A DNA stretch of 64,000 nt from Pempheris klunzingeri (taxonomy: Eukaryota > Chordata > Actinopteri > Acropomatiformes > Pempheridae). Of the stretch, positions 40,046-55,400 are shown piece after piece. Location of the stretch: NCBI RefSeq assembly GCF_042242105.1, contig NC_092022.1, forward strand, positions 9,110,001 to 9,174,000, written 5' to 3'. Numbering within the stretch: position 1 is the first letter of the stretch; each line of letters begins with the position of its first letter. Under the pieces are notes generated by a model, which saw only the letters and a list, made by a program, of their open reading frames with translations, searched no databases and was not told the DNA's origin. The position numbers were made by a program, and so were the translations under genes.

Positions 40046-40084
40046 TATATATATATATATATGTGTGTGTGTATATGTATATAT
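40046..40084. repeat. (TA)n(TG)n microsatellite
   Basis: AT array passing into TG and back to TATATG, about 39 bp, in the pigt/phactr3 intergenic region. Confidence 0.92.
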
Positions 40085-40205
40085 CTCAATGTGTGCAGCG
40101 TGCTAGATGCTGTGTTGAATATTTGGCCGTGTTGCTGGACAGGGACGGGCATCATCGGGGGCATATCACCCCTCCCACATCCACACATCATCGCGCGCAC
40201 AGCCC

Positions 40206-40206
40206 A

Positions 40207-40249
<43 letters not shown>

Positions 40250-40266
40250 ACACTCACACACAGACA

Positions 40267-40301
<35 letters not shown>
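40206..40301. repeat. Compound (CA)n microsatellite upstream of phactr3
   Basis: About 96 bp of CA repeat with CT and GA interruptions, ending about 155 bases before the phactr3 start codon. It could lie in or just upstream of the 5' UTR. Confidence 0.95.
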
Positions 40302-40305
<4 letters not shown>

Positions 40306-40456
40306 TTTCTGCTCAGCCATGGCTCCCTGGTAGATGCTCAAAGCGGCTGATGTCAGAGCGAATTAAATCTGCATTCGCTCGCTCCTTTCCTCCTGACCTT
40401 GCCTGCCTCTGGTCGGGTTTTCAATATTTTATTCAGGATTCCTGCGCTGTCTCCCC

Positions 40457-43400
40457 ATGGCTACATCGGATGGATTAGACGGCTGTCTGCAACGAGGCAG
40501 ATCTCAAAGTGACCCGAACATACTCACCGAACCGGGCATCGATTTGGCTCACGGCACAGGTAAGACAGACGCGTCATTGTCTGGACATTTATTCGCTATA
40601 TGTGTTTTTTATGTTATTTGGAGATGCAGCTGTTTCCAGAAGGCACCCTTGCTCGCCCTGTGGGATATCTGAACACCGAGGGATAATTAGCGCATATGCT
40701 TCCAACATTGGACGTAAAACACCGACTGTAACGCGGAATCGTGGAGCTGCAAATTGAAAATTAATGTGCCATATCAGCGTCTAAATCAGCAGCATGCCCC
40801 TTTAGATTTGTGCGTTATGAAGACGCCTGTAGCCCACTGGGCTGTTATGGCTGCAAGTAGTATTTAAGAATCAGCGTGTAGGCCATTTAACGTGATATTA
40901 ACGTTGGAAGTATCGCATTGTGCATGATGCCAAGCATATTCAGCGAGGATATTTAACATCAAATAAGCCACATGCATGTGAGGTCCATGATGCTGAGGCT
41001 GAGCATATTTGTTGTCTTATCTAAGCCACCATTACAGCCTCGTTATTCGGGAGCCACATGGGTTTTTGGCGTCAGGTTTTGAACTGTATCTCAAAAAAGG
41101 CACATGCACTTTTTTTTTTTTTTTGTATTAAGCCTATAGCTCTGACCCTGCCTATTGACAGCCCTGTCACCCCCCCCCCCCCCCTTCCCTTTTACTGAAC
41201 TGGTCACTGTTGTGATCAATGACCGTCCGTCCACGTGATGCAGGCTATAGGTTGAAATACCTCCAATTCAGCACAGCCATGCACTCACGAGGGATCGATC
41301 CGCCTATTCATGGATCCTGCAGGTGTGCTTTGCAACATGGAGCCCTTGTTTTATCTCTCTGTGGTCTGTTAGTCATCCCCTCTGCATATGGAATAATGAA
41401 TTGATCTTTCATTAATAAGAGGAGAACACCAGGGAGCAGTGATGCTCCGCACTTCTCTGATGAACTCCTGCAAATAGACTTCATGTGGTTCTTGTTATGT
41501 TGGCTGCAAAAGCTTCTCTTTCCTGGATTATTTCGATATAAATTCAGTGCAAAAACATGGTTTGATTTTTTATGTAAGTTGGGCTATTTATGGTCGTATT
41601 GTGTGGGCTTGGAAAGAGTCATTGCTTACTCCCACACATGGTGAGTTTTACGCACATGAAGAATGCTTGACTGAATGATTCAGAAAAAAAAAAACTCAGT
41701 GTCATTCACCTTTCAACTGTTCACTAATGAGGTCCGTGTTTGTCACATATCTGAAATCACACCTGCCTCAGCTCAGCAACTGCCCATAGCACATTTTTAA
41801 TGGACCCTTGCTGAATTCAACCCTCCTATGGATGATTTAATTCACACATAGGTGGATGTGATAATGCCACACTGGGTCTTTGACACACCTGAACAAACAA
41901 CACAGCAGCTTGGCAGATCAGCCACGCCAGTGATGAGAGCTAAAGCTATTAGAGAGCACTGAATATCTGCCTCTTTGGCTGGAATATGCACAACCGCATC
42001 ACTGTCCAACATGTGACTATGCTATGCAAATGAAAGACAGTAAATACAGTTGTCACTGCGAGGCAATGTCAGTGTCTGATGACCCAAAGTACACAGCATC
42101 GCCCACCCTCGCTCTGTGTAGATCATCACTGCGCTAGCGTCTGGAATAGCAGTCTTTGCCAAAGGATTACTTTGGCGGAGACCGCCTTTTTTCCCCCCAG
42201 CATAGTGGCCTTTGCAGCTGCAGAGGCTGACACTGTATTCACCCACTTACTCAACAGTGGGGAGAAGAGTCAATAGAGACAGCAGTAACAGTTGACCAGA
42301 GCAGTGTTTTCTCTTGAATGGAGGTACAGTAATCATACAGCAGGAGCCTCAGAGAGGGACAAGTCAGTGCAATCCTACTTTTATGAACTGCCAGGAACAA
42401 CATTTCAAAGTATTTAGGTTGGGCTCTGAAAATGCCTTTTCTTATTCCTGTTTTCTTGCCATCATTTTTTATCGTCTTGTTGAAACTAAATGGAGACATT
42501 CTCTTTAAGCTCCTGATTTACAACTATATATCAAATCTATTTAGCTACATGAGTCTGGTAACGGGAGAAGCAGTATAAAAACTTGGACCCTTTATTGTCT
42601 CCTGCTAATAAAATGTCACTTTCACTCAAACTTCCACTTAGTCATTGCGGACTGTCGACCAAGGTAATGGTGTGGAGAGGACACCTTGAAGCTTTGCGGA
42701 CAGGGAGCGCGTCCAAGCAGGGTTGTCCCTGTGGTTCCATTCAATAAAGTAATTCCACTGTCCTATAGAAAGATGTGCACGGCTAGAGAAGCACTGGTGA
42801 GGAAGATTCAGGCGGTACGTTTGGAAAGATTGTTACATTCAACACATATCAGGAGAGAGCAGAGAGGGAATACCTGCGCTTATTAAATGTAATTATGCAA
42901 ATATGGTGCAGAAATAGCTGCAGTGATGATTATTTCCATCATTATGTTACCTTTTTGAGATTTTTTTTGTTTGATTATTCATATTTTAGTCTATAAAATA
43001 TAGTAAAAGAGTAAGAAATGGACATCACAGTTTCCCAGAGCTGCTCAGATTGCCTGTTTTGTCTGACCAACAGTCCAAAACCCCCAAATATTCAATTAAC
43101 CATGATATAAAACAGAGAAAAGTAGCTCATCCTCCTCCCTGAGAAGCAGGAACTAGCAAATGTTAAATGTTAAAATGCTAAATAGCAAAATTCAGAAATA
43201 TGGGATTATTGTGAGTAGACTTTTGTTTATCAACTATTTGATTAATGGACTAATCGTTTCAGGATTACTGTAAGTGCAAATGGCCAACTACTCCTTTGGT
43301 GAAAATCCTGCATAACAGAAAAAGCTGTAATAATTCATGGAGAAAATCATTTTTCACTTGCCCTCCCTCTTGGAGAGTCAGAGAGCCGGGTAAATGAAGG

Positions 43401-46400
43401 AACAGTTTCCCTAGAGCTCAAAGGAATTCGTCATCTTGCCCAAGGCGACTTCAACATGGTAGATCTTTGCTCACACGGCGGCTTAGACCCTAAACAGTCG
43501 GACCCAATTTGTTCGGTTATAGGGCAGAGTCTCTTACCACCAGTGTCCACTGATCAGTATTTTTTCAGGTCTCATCCTCCTCTACTGTTCTTCCTGATAC
43601 CTGGATAATCCTCTCAGATCTGACATCAGAAAAATCTCTGAGGATTGCAGGTATAAGTGGAGCCCCCCTCATGAACAAGGAGATATATCAAACCCTGTGA
43701 AAGCTGATATTGAGCCGTAACGATGACTCACCCCAAACCACAGCAATGTCTTGTACATAATACCTCCCTTATGCTCAGGCCTTGATGAGCAAATATGGGA
43801 AATTCTGAGTCAGCGGGTCTTATATAATGTGCTCCCCATTTAACAAGGCTTTGCTCCAAATGAAGAAGTAATAATATACACTTATCTATCTATCTATCTA
43901 TCTAGAAGCTTGTGAACTTGAATTTAGCTGTGGATAAGACAACAGTGAATGACAAGTGAGAAGTTTTTCAGTCAATAAAAGTGGGAAATAAGAGACAGTA
44001 GATTTCCTCTATTACAGTTCACGTCTGAAAATATCTCAGTATGACATCGTGCTATATTTCACTAAGTGTTACAAAGTAAAAATACACCTCAACCGTGTCA
44101 AAGTCAAGTAAATCAATGAATACAAAGTAACAGACAGTAACTGTTTTATTAGCATGGGCACTGTTTAAGGGGAGATCTTTCAAAAATAGAGAAATATATA
44201 TAATATAAATAAATAAATAATATTTGTGTCTGTTTGGGTGACATTTCTTCCTGTGTTGCCTTGGAAAGTGCATATTCTTTTCCAAAGTAAGCATAGTTAA
44301 CAAATCATTATAGGTTGATATTGGCTTGAAATTGGCTGGGTGTTGCAGGACAAATGCTGATTTTAATATTTCCAACTTTTTTAAATGACTCAACTGAAAT
44401 GCAATGTCCCTAGAGCTGAAGCAATTAGTAGATGAATCGATTGCTTTTCTGTTTTATCTCACTGTAAACTCTTCGGGTTCTGGACTGTTGGATGCACAAA
44501 ACACGACATATGAAAACATCAACCTTGGACTCTGGGAAGTTGTGATGGATATTTATTCCTATTTTCTGAATTTTTTAGACAAAACAATGAACCTAGTTTT
44601 TGAGAAAATAATCAGCAGATTCATTGGTCATGTAAACAGTCAGCAGGTGCAGCATCTAATTCTCACAGTGAAGTTTGGGCTTTTTCTATTTGCGCTCACT
44701 GGTCAAGTATCTGTGTGATGCAGCCTTGATTAACAAGTAAATTCCCATCTCCAGCTGTCATCAATAAAAGGCAAGAACACTTCAAGCTACATGTACACAC
44801 GGAGATGATAGACAGAAGTAATTATGGCTTTAGGATGTACTCTCACTAGATTGGGAATTCAGAGGAATAACCTGCATCTACATCAAACCCAACGTAATGA
44901 AGCTCTTTACTTCCTATTTTCAATAGCTGTAATTCATTTCAGAATTACAACTCATTCGTCATAGGATGTGAGTCAGTCAAGGCCACCTATTAGAAGTAGC
45001 CACTGGAGAGCTATTCATTTCCTTCATGGTGTACAGAGGCCCCCACCGAGGCCAAGGAGAACCACTCAGCCAACTAATAGCTTCCTGGTAGCAACAAAAT
45101 ATCTGCTGTTGTTGTCATGAAATTTTTACTTTTCATCATTAATTGGTGTAAATGAGACAGTGGGAAGCAAATCTGTACTGAATGACACTGTAAAATAGTG
45201 ATACATGATCATCAGTCCATGACTACAAGCACTGACTCATAGTTTACTGTACTTAAGGTGGGTGCATCTAACTATCTTCATTAGTTATTCATCCATCCAT
45301 CCAGTATCCACATCGATCATCGAATGTGTTGTTTTGTCCAATCAACACTCCGAAAATGAAGCAAATCCTCCCATTTGAGAAGCTTGAACCAGCAAATGTT
45401 TGGAATATTTGCTCTGTGTGTAACATAACTGGATGTTGTACCAACTGTACTGCTACGTTGTGGATCCACAACCCCTGAGTAGTGAATGGGGATAAGCTGC
45501 ATCTGGACACCTTGTTGAGCTCTGCTCTCTGTGGACGCCGTTACTGTCTTTCAGCTGCCCGTGAAAATAGAGCACAAGAATGACGACAACAACAAAAAGC
45601 CTACATCGTGCCTGCTCCCTGTGGATGCGGGAGCGGATTGGGCATTTGACAGTGTTTGAGCCATGTGTTGCTGCAGCCGTTGTTTTCCCGCGTACACCTG
45701 CGTGTCTGCATGATGTTTGCCGTGTGCATCCATGTGTGCATTGATCTGCAGGAGAACTGGCAGGTCTGTGCAGACTTGTGCAATGAAAAAAAAAAAATCA
45801 CAGCCGGAATATGCTAGAACTAGACAGTCAGGCAGTTGAACAGACAGCCCTTGGAGAACGGAGAAAGAAGACCCAAGCAGCGCTGAACACCTGTCAGAGA
45901 CCCCAGCATAAAGGCAAAATGTGATGTAATTCTACTTAGCCTTTAAATGTGGAGGTTAAATGGAGTTCAGGAAGTTGCATTCTCTATGCTGTGAAGGGTA
46001 AAGAACTAGGAGGGGAAACTCCTCTGGGCATAGAGTCTGCAGAACAGTGAATGCATTTTTTGCAGGAAAGGAGAGGAAAAGGAGCCGAAGTGAGAAGGAC
46101 AGGAGACTGATGTAGTGAGGCAGAGAGGAGATGGAGGAGAGGGAAACAGTGCAAGGAGAGGAAAAAGATGAGGAGGCGGCAGCCTTTGTTGAAAGAAGGC
46201 CAAGGAGTTGTCCTTATTGCTAACTGGCCACAGTGAGATGATGGATGGCCTATAGGAGACCATTAACAAAGAGGCAGTGGCTGTGTGGGTCTGATTTGGA
46301 AAGCTTCTGCATGAGCTCCAGTTCCTGGCCAGTCTTCCATGGATCCCATGCAGACCTTAAAGTGATATTGTTAAATGAAGAATAATGAATGCCGATTTTT

Positions 46401-49400
46401 CCCTTGATCTACATGATTTTTTCCTCAAATGCTCTATTAATTAATTGGCTCAAGAACCACAGATTTGGTTTTGAGTTTTTACATTATCGTACATTTTCTA
46501 GATTTCTTTCTCTCGGGCAGTTATTCACTCCAATAAACGTATGAGAATCAACTTGTACAGACTGGAAAACTGCTTGAGATGGATCAGTCATAATCTATTT
46601 ATGTTCAGTTATTGTAAATTGTGAGCTGGTCCTGTTTTGGAAACTCTCGCTTGTTGATGCATTCAGTGCAGCTAGACATTTTGGATTTTAGGCCTGCTGA
46701 GGATCTACTAAAAACATTACCTTAAAATATTTTGTCAGAAAATTAAACCTGATGAAAGACAGAATGTCTTGCATTGAACAGGTAGCTGTGGGGAAGATGG
46801 GAATTCCATCTGTTGAGCAGTAATGTAAAATGTTCTGATTTCTACCCCTTGCAGAATTTGGTTAAACCTTTAATACCAGATTTCTTTGTCCATTTGGGGG
46901 CAGTGGAAACAAGCTTTGAACACAATACTGACATATTAACACCACATAAAACTTGTTAGCAAACAGTGACCTACTTACATATCCAACATTTACAAAATGT
47001 TATTTCTGTCCACCTGATGAATGTAAGCTCTGTTTTTGGTCTCCACCAGCTCCTGAGAAAAATGTCTGGCGCTTTAACAGCTAAATGCTCCACTACGTTC
47101 GCCGCATAGTTGCTAACTTTGTCTGTCTGCTCAGCAGGTATAGTTCAGCGAAAAAAGCTGTTTGGTCCTGTCAAAACAACGCTAGGAGAGCTTGAGAGAG
47201 AACTAAAACAATAAAGCCGTGAGCCTTTAAACCAAAACAACAAGCTGAAAGATGCTAAAATGCTACTTCAAGCTGAGGGGAACTGCAGTCTAGTGATAAT
47301 TCTCTGTGAATGTATCATTAGATACAACTCATGGTCACATGATTCATTGGTCTAAATGTATTGATTATAGACGCTTAAAAAAAAACTTATTTATCATATT
47401 TTTGCTCCCAGTTAGTACGTTTGTAACATCTGCAGCGGGACTCCCAGTGTCTTTCTTGCTGTCTCTCTTCCTCTCTCACACAGAGACACTCAATGTATGG
47501 TATCCTCACACCTGTTTGTAGCTGCAGTGTCCCTCTCTCCTAACAAACCTGCCAGATTCAGTCAGAGATAGATGGAGAGGGCAGAGGGGAGTCCCGGGCC
47601 CCATCACCGATAAACGCTCTTGTCTGGGACAGAGAAACATGGGGGACAGGCAGGAAGGAGGAATAAATTAAAGATGGAATCAGAAAAACAGAAGAGGAAC
47701 TAGGGGCAAGTAAAAGCTTGTGTGCCGAGGCAGGGGAGGTATGATGAGGCAGGCTGACAGACACTTTAAACCACCACAGAGATGAGAGAGAGTGGTCTGA
47801 GGCCTTCTATAGTGATTGTTAGATAGGCACTTACACCACAGTATTATTGAACATCTCCACCATGGGCCTCTCAGGAGATGGTAAATTAAATATATTGCCA
47901 GATCAGATAACTGTACTAGAAGGTATACAGTCATAGAAAGGAAATGAATTGAAGCATTTCATTCTGTTGTTTGACTGACTGTGAGTGAGCTAAAGCGAGT
48001 GTCTAGAAAAGTGGAGGAAAGTGAAGGATTAGAGAATCTTGCTGGGTTCAAAATCTATTGTTCACTCATTCAATATTCCCTACATAATTTACACTAGTAA
48101 TAGCAATAGTTTAGCCTATATTTTTGTATTTGTATTGTATTCATTAGAATATTTTAGGGAAAGGTGCATAACCTTGACCACAGACAAATGCCACAACATT
48201 TAAACCCAAAGCTACTATCGATAGATGGGCCTGACACATACAGAACAAGACAAATGCAACATAAAACAATGACATTAAAGACGTGATGAATGACTATTAT
48301 AATTTTTACATCTATCAAAGGTGAAGCATGCTGATTGCGTTTAAATGACTTGTCTTTAGTCCAAAACTCAAAAATATTCCGTTCGCATTTACACAAACAG
48401 AAAATTAGCAGGCAATTTAGGTCCATCACTGACTGTTGAATTGCTACATAACTAATCTTTACATCTATGCCGTGGAGTTGATGTGATTCATCAATTAGTC
48501 AATTAACTAATTGAAATTCAACTGAGACTCGACAATCATTTATCAGTTGTTATACCATAGTCTGGGAGAATACTTGATTCTGATTGGCCACAGGGTGTCC
48601 ATAAAAAGTGCTATAGGACACCTGCTAATAGTTTCTGTGAAGCTATCTGTTCACTGCTCTACATGAATGCGCTGGCTACATTAAATGAGTTACTATAGCA
48701 ACACTGACACAGTCAATGCCTCTGTTTAAAATGTTTGCAACATGTTAACACACTTAACATATATTTACAACACACACACTACTCATCCTCTAAATACTGC
48801 AGGATGGCGACTGTAACACACAAGCTCTGTTAACACAATGTCCATTAACACCTCGTCGGGTATCATCCCTGACTTAAGCAGGCAGGTTTCTGGTTCCACG
48901 TTCTCCAGTGTGAAAGTTTACTTTTTTCTGCTCTTTATTATGTTGGGCTCTGGGACCTTCTTACATTATTTTCCTTTTTTTTTTTTTTTTGACATTGATA
49001 GATTAAGTGATTCGTTGATTAATTGGGAAAATAATCAGCAGATGAATTGATAATAAAAAGTGAAAACGCTTTATAGTGGCTATTGAGAAGTGACAACTGC
49101 AGATGTAGACTTCTATTTTCATTACAATGGTATTGAAAATAGGAGGCTAGAAAAATAAAGAAAGTTTTTTGAGGGCACCATAGTGAATCATTTTTGACAC
49201 TCAAATAAAATGGTGTAAAGGAGACATATTGCACTAGGGTGCGAGCAGGGAGTGACTCTGGACTTGAGTACTATAGCGGAGTAAAAATCAGGACCATGGA
49301 CAGCACCAGCCTTTACATTGCAGCAGGCTGCTGAACCGAGCAGATCCGTGTTCTGTGTGCTGATAAGTCTGTCCCGAATCACAGATGTCTCGACTTAACC

Positions 49401-52400
49401 AGGCTCTTGATCTGCTGGGAAAGAAACCCGGCTTTTTTTTTTTTTTTTTTTTTTTTGCGAGGGGACCGATGACACATTAATGAGGAAAGCACACTGTGCA
49501 GATCCAGGCACAAATTCTATTTAATTGAATCATCCCATACATTCATGTAAGCCAAAAGCTCCAATCCAATCCCATTAAAACCGCTATTGGAACTGTGGCC
49601 AAGCCTGTAGTACAGAGTCTGTGGTCATTATTGATGAGTGAGTGGCTTCTAGCAACTTATTCATCAACACTGATTTATTACATGGCCCAAACCTGTTCGA
49701 CTACCAGATAATGTCTTTTTCGACAGGGCAGCATCCCTTTCCCACATATAGCGATTGCTCTGAGGGATTGCGAGGGTGTTGTGTGGTCACACAAGTGAAT
49801 GTGTTTGTGAAAGTGGGCAAAAAGCTTTTGTAGACAGTTTTCCTGTCTGCCATCAGTCCCAGACAGTTCTCACAACAGATTCTACAGTGGGACTGACTCA
49901 TCTTTGCTCCAGTCAGACCAAAACAATTTTCAAAACAGTCGATTGACATCATTTCATCACAATCTGGATCTACATTGAGTTTCATTAATTGAGTTTAATG
50001 CATAAAACCAAAACACCAAAACAAAAGGCTATATATTAAATGCATGTCATTACTGTAGTGCTGTAATAATACACACATATCACATTAACTGTCTCTGGAG
50101 TCTCAATATAACCATATCAAACCATATAATGTCTACCATATGATGTTCACCATGTGTGTGAAATGTCTGTTGACATGCTTATTACATGGTATAATGACAA
50201 ATATGACCATGCATGTAATGTCTTGCCTGTTTAAGTGTATCCATATATCCATGACAAATGAGGTTACTGGACAGTTAGCGCACTGACTCGTGTCTGCACT
50301 GTCTGGCGGCCCAAATTGAGCTGCTGGCCGCTGTTCATGCCGGCCGGGCATGATCTATTTGAGGTCCAGCACATGGGATGAACAGATTTTTGGACAATAA
50401 CATTGTGAAAAATGTCATGCTATTTTTGCTCACTTTTGTGCTCCCTTGAGGAGCAGCAGCTTTGCACACACTACTGTACAATATGGCTCCCTGTTCTAGT
50501 TCCAGCTGCCGCTCGGGCTCCGCGTTTCCACTAGGCTCAAACCATCCCACGCTCACATCGCTGCACACTTGAGGAAATCCAAATGTGTGAGAGTCATCCT
50601 TGCTGGGGAATTTGTTTGGAGATTATAGTGCTAACAGTGGTTGATTTGTACTGTTCCTCTGCACACCTCCCATTGTCTTTCCTGCCTGGAGACCATGATG
50701 TGCTCTCCTCCCCGCAGAGCGATGGGAGCCCAGCAGAACTGAGCTATCAGCTTCTGTATCAAGTGTGGACACGGAAAAATGTAGTCGCACATGTTGTGAG
50801 TGCAGTGAATATTTACTCTCATATGGTGTCTCTCTCTCTCTCTCATGCACACACTCAGTATGCTTTATATAAATGTTTCAGGCACTGACCTAAATCAGTG
50901 GAAATAACAGGAACAAATTACACACCATTGCTCACCCACCTGACTCCTGATACTGGAATCTATAAATGGCCTCGTTCACTGAAACACCCACGCCCCATTG
51001 AAGCCCCACTGCTAGCTCACCTGTGCATAAACTTTGAGCACCGGCTGCTTCCAGGAAGCCACGACTGTTCACATTTACATCTGGGGAATCAAAAAAAGTA
51101 AGCGAGTAAGAAGAAGTTCAGGGTATTGTTCAAGGACACTTTCAAAACTGGTGATGGACACATTGGCTGCAGCAGGATTGAAGCTGTGACCTTAATGTTG
51201 CTGGGAAATTCTTTGTAAACACAAGCCGCCTGCTATTTTATAGTCTACGGTGTCTAAAAGTGTCATCTTATAATTAAACCATCTCTGTGAAGAGGCAAAT
51301 CTTTTGGATATAAAAGGAGCTGAATGAGTCAATGCGAATCTAGCAGTTTGTTAGATTAATGTGATAGACTGCAAGAACAGCCCAAGGTACGAAGGGTGAA
51401 CCAAGACTTCCATTACCTGATTGGAGGGAGCTTTTTGATGGAATAGAATGAGATTTCTTGTAACGGGAACGTAGCCCAAAACTACAGACTGGAAGTCTTC
51501 CTGGACACATTTCAGGGTCTTGAGAGAGATGATGGGTCTTCTGGTGTTGGTGGTTGCTGTTGGGAGAGCAGGTTGGTTGTGTGGGTTACAGGAAAAGCAC
51601 TTTTAGCAGGAACATTTTTGGCCCATTGGGTGCTTGTGACGGCTGCAGTCAGACTTTCACAGTTGGTCAAAGATAGCTTGTCTTTTTTTGGTTGAAATGC
51701 AGAGGCGTGTCAACGTGTAAATGTGTCATATGTCTGTCTAGGAATTATTATCCACGTTCTGAAATTCTGTATAAGTAGTGGCACCCATTTCCAACATTAA
51801 TGCTCAGTTGCCATCCAGACCAACAACCATTGAAACCATTTGAAGAGCGCAAATCCTCACCCGTGCGAAATAGTTCTTATGTACTTCTATTGCAGTTTAT
51901 TTTATATTAAATCTTTTCTATCTTAACCCAGCAAAAAAAAACCCTGAGATTTGTAGCGGCTGTGTTTCTGACTGGGCTTTTCTCACTGGTTTGGAGTGGA
52001 CGAGATCCAGGGGGAGAAAGATGCTGCGTACTTCTGTGCAATCGCAGTTAAGCAACATTTAAAAATGAAAAGTGACAACAGTAGCTGTGTTGTTTGCGTT
52101 TGTTTCCAGCAGTCAGTCATTGTTGCTCATTTAGCCGTGAATATTGTAGATTCTGTATAGAAGACAACATAACAAACTTACAAATGCAATGAACAACTTT
52201 ATTATACGTCAACATTCTAGATACTTTTCAGATAATGCGCTTAGATGTCTTAACATCATTTATTGTAAGTAAAATGAACATGTTTTTTCTTTAAAGAAGT
52301 ATAACAGCACTAAAGTTGGCAGTTTTGAGGGCCATATTTTTTTTTACAAAAGAACAGTCAACTATTGAAAAGAGCGTGACATAACCTGACTGCTAATCCC

Positions 52401-55400
52401 CAGTATGAGTCAAGCTCCAAAGACCCTTTCAAACACTCTGCCCCCAATTTGTAAGAAAGGCTTTCTGTTGAATGTTTGAAGTCTCCAAGCACGTGTACCC
52501 ATGGCACCCATGTAACCCTGATAGGTGGCATCACTAATGGACATTCTTTTCAGACTTTTCAGGCAAAGCTCAGATACCATTACTGTCCCTTTAATATTAA
52601 AGACTGCTTTGTTTAAGAATATGACATTGCACAGATATTTATATGCAGTCACTGATAACCGATGAGACTAACTCAAGACAATCAGTTTGCACTCGTGCCA
52701 ACAAACTTTCCATAAAAAAATCTAAATTGACAAGTAAAAACAGAGAAACAGCCTTTCATCAGAAACTGAGAATGAACTAGATTCCTGGTTCTCTTTGTTG
52801 ATGCTGCAGCAAAGGCTTACACACGAAACCACCCACTAGTCCTCATTCTCAACACCAACATATGGCAACAAACAAGGGCCGCAGGCATTTCCTATTGGTT
52901 GCTGGCCTCACTGACATCATTTCACTCTCCTACTGTCAGTAGCCCACACACTGGAGTTTCACACTTGGGCTGTAATCACTTTGATGATCTGGAGTCTTGA
53001 CCTTTGCAGACTCATTTGGCCTTAAAACATGATACCCTATTTTCCCAGAAATGCGTTTCATTCCCAAACAAGATACAGTACACAACATACATGTTAGAAT
53101 GAGTCACCTTAACACACTGACGCAAGGACCCGATGGTTTGTTTCAGCCCGGACTTATTTATTAGGGTTAATATCACCCACTGAGTAGGGTAAACAATGTT
53201 TTTTTTCCTACTTCAATGTTAGTAATTTAATTCGGGATAGGTTATGAATTGAGAAAGCTGTACCACAGATTGGGCTTTCATTTGAGATACGACTATTATT
53301 TCCCCTCCTAATGAAGTACATTGTGTTGTGAAAAATGGAAATGAACATGAACATTAAAAAAAAGAGAAAAACAAGGACATGACCTCTGTGTCCTCAATGG
53401 TGGTTATGGTTCTGTGCTTAATGAATTTACAGCTGAAGAACTGTACAAAATGCATTTTGATTAGAAGAACGATTTTTGTGGTCATTAGTAGGTTCATTAT
53501 CTATATATTGTTGAAGCTCAGTGGGATGAAAACTGGTGATTGGATATGCAAATCTGTACATAGAGTACATTTCTATGGGATAAGGTTCAGAGTAGTGACA
53601 GAATTAATCTCATTAAAGTAAGAAAGCTTCATGAGACAAGTCTTTCATACATTATTAATGTCTGTGTTGAAAGAACCTGAATAGGAGTAATTTTGTGAAG
53701 GTGTTCATTATTCTCTCTGCTTTTCCTTTTATAAATCACTCTCTACTTGACCACTACTATTTTTGATCTCAGCCTTTTCCTCTCATTCATCCTCTTTTCA
53801 TTTTTACGTTGCTTCAGCCCTTCCGCTCTGTCACTCTCTCCCTACGAGTTGTTAGCTGTGTGCCCTGACTGTGGCCGGGCCCCCGAGGCAGCCGGGCTAC
53901 AGACAGATGGCAGCACAGTTGTAAAGCCAGGGGGGTAAAGTGAGGAGGTTAGCTGGCGTGGCAGCGGGTAAGGAGGTGGTCCATTCAAGGGCACATTGTC
54001 AGTTGCCTGGGTGGAAAGAGCAGGGTGGCTGGAGCGAGGAAAGCTCTGTGGGGCCTGCAGAGATGATGAGAGTCATGGGTTGTTCTGGTGTTATTTATAG
54101 CTGTGATGATAATTTTTTTTTATTATTATTAGCCACAGGTGCGGCTTAGAGGTGCCTGTCGGAAAGGTTGAAGCGGTGCTTAGACAAACTGCTGCTACGA
54201 GCAAAAGAACTACCACTGCAACATGCTCCCAATGACAATGCTAACATGCTAATCTTAACGCAGGTACGTTTACTAGTCAGCGCTAAACACAAAGTACAGC
54301 TGAGGTTGATGGGAATGTCTTTAGTTTTGCAGGTATGCAGTCATAAACCCAAATAATTTCTGACTAATTAAAATGTTGACAATTGAGGATGGCACTAGAT
54401 GTTTAGGGATTACAGCTCATCCTGAGGCAAACACGAATGTCTGAACCAAATTTTATGTTAATCCATCCAATACTGTGCTTGTGGAGACATTTCATTCAAA
54501 AACACAACTGTCAACCTAATGGTGGTGCTAGTCAGGGGATCACCAAAATCATTAGGATTCATCCTGTGGGTACCATTAACGTCTGTACAAAGATTTGTGC
54601 CAATCCATCTGGTAGATGTTGAGATATTGGACGGGATTAGTGTAAACTTAAGCTGCTGGTGGCATTAGAGCAGTATCACCAAAGTCATTAGCATTCATCT
54701 TAATGACCTAATGACAGGATTCTGTGGACCCTGAATGTCTGTACAAAATTTCTTGGCAATCCATGTACTGTAATAGCTGTAGAGATATTTCAGTCTTGAC
54801 CAAAGTGGCGGACAGACCGGCGTTGCCACCCATAGAGCCACGGGCTAACATGGCCACACAATGAAACTACGATTCTAATATCTTAAAACATTTAGATTCA
54901 GCTAACAGATTGATAAAAATATGAGTTTACTGTGCAAGAAAGTGCACCAGATTATACAACTTTTTAAGTTGTAAATGACAAATCGTATTTTCTGACTCAC
55001 TTTACAACCCTCCAAGGCCTCCTCAACTTTGCTGATTCCGGGTGCTGATTGTGATTGAGAGGCTTCGTATATATGGTAGATACTTGAATGTTCAATGTAC
55101 TTGTAATACAGGCAAACTGTTATTGACTTAATTTGTGTCTCAGCAAACTACTTGATTAATACTGGAGTGCTGTTTTATTCTGATTCGTCTTTCACTACAG
55201 AAAGCTTGAGAGAGCTTTTAAAAACCCAAACCCACTCTTAGATCGGTCTATCAAGTGATTCAGCAGAGTAAAGCTTTGCCTCGTGCAACCTCACTGCTGA
55301 AACTATGCTGCTGATATTATCCTACCCCCCACCTCCCCCCAGCCCTCACTGTGAATGCCTGTCATTGCAAAATATGAAAAGGTCACAGTCAGATTCAGAG

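Larger units (their letters stand above)
39389..40456. promoter_or_regulatory. Head-to-head pigt/phactr3 promoter interval
   Basis: About 1.07 kb separates the two divergent start codons, so both 5' UTRs and core promoters should lie here. A CCAAT word is at 39,444-39,448, close to pigt, and a GC-richer stretch with CGCTCGCTCC lies just before phactr3. The centre is AT-rich and holds a TA/TG tract and long CA arrays that probably separate two distinct promoters rather than one shared one. No TATA box is convincing for either gene. Confidence 0.5.

Noticed and set aside
40061..40350. Open frames encoding His-Thr or Val-Cys repeats on both strands
   Set aside because: Direct translation of CA/TG microsatellites, with no gene context. 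The same applies to frames near 9.05, 13.5, 23.0 and 26.8 kb.
44404..44718. 104-codon plus-strand open frame
   Set aside because: Lies across an inverted copy of dispersed repeat family E.
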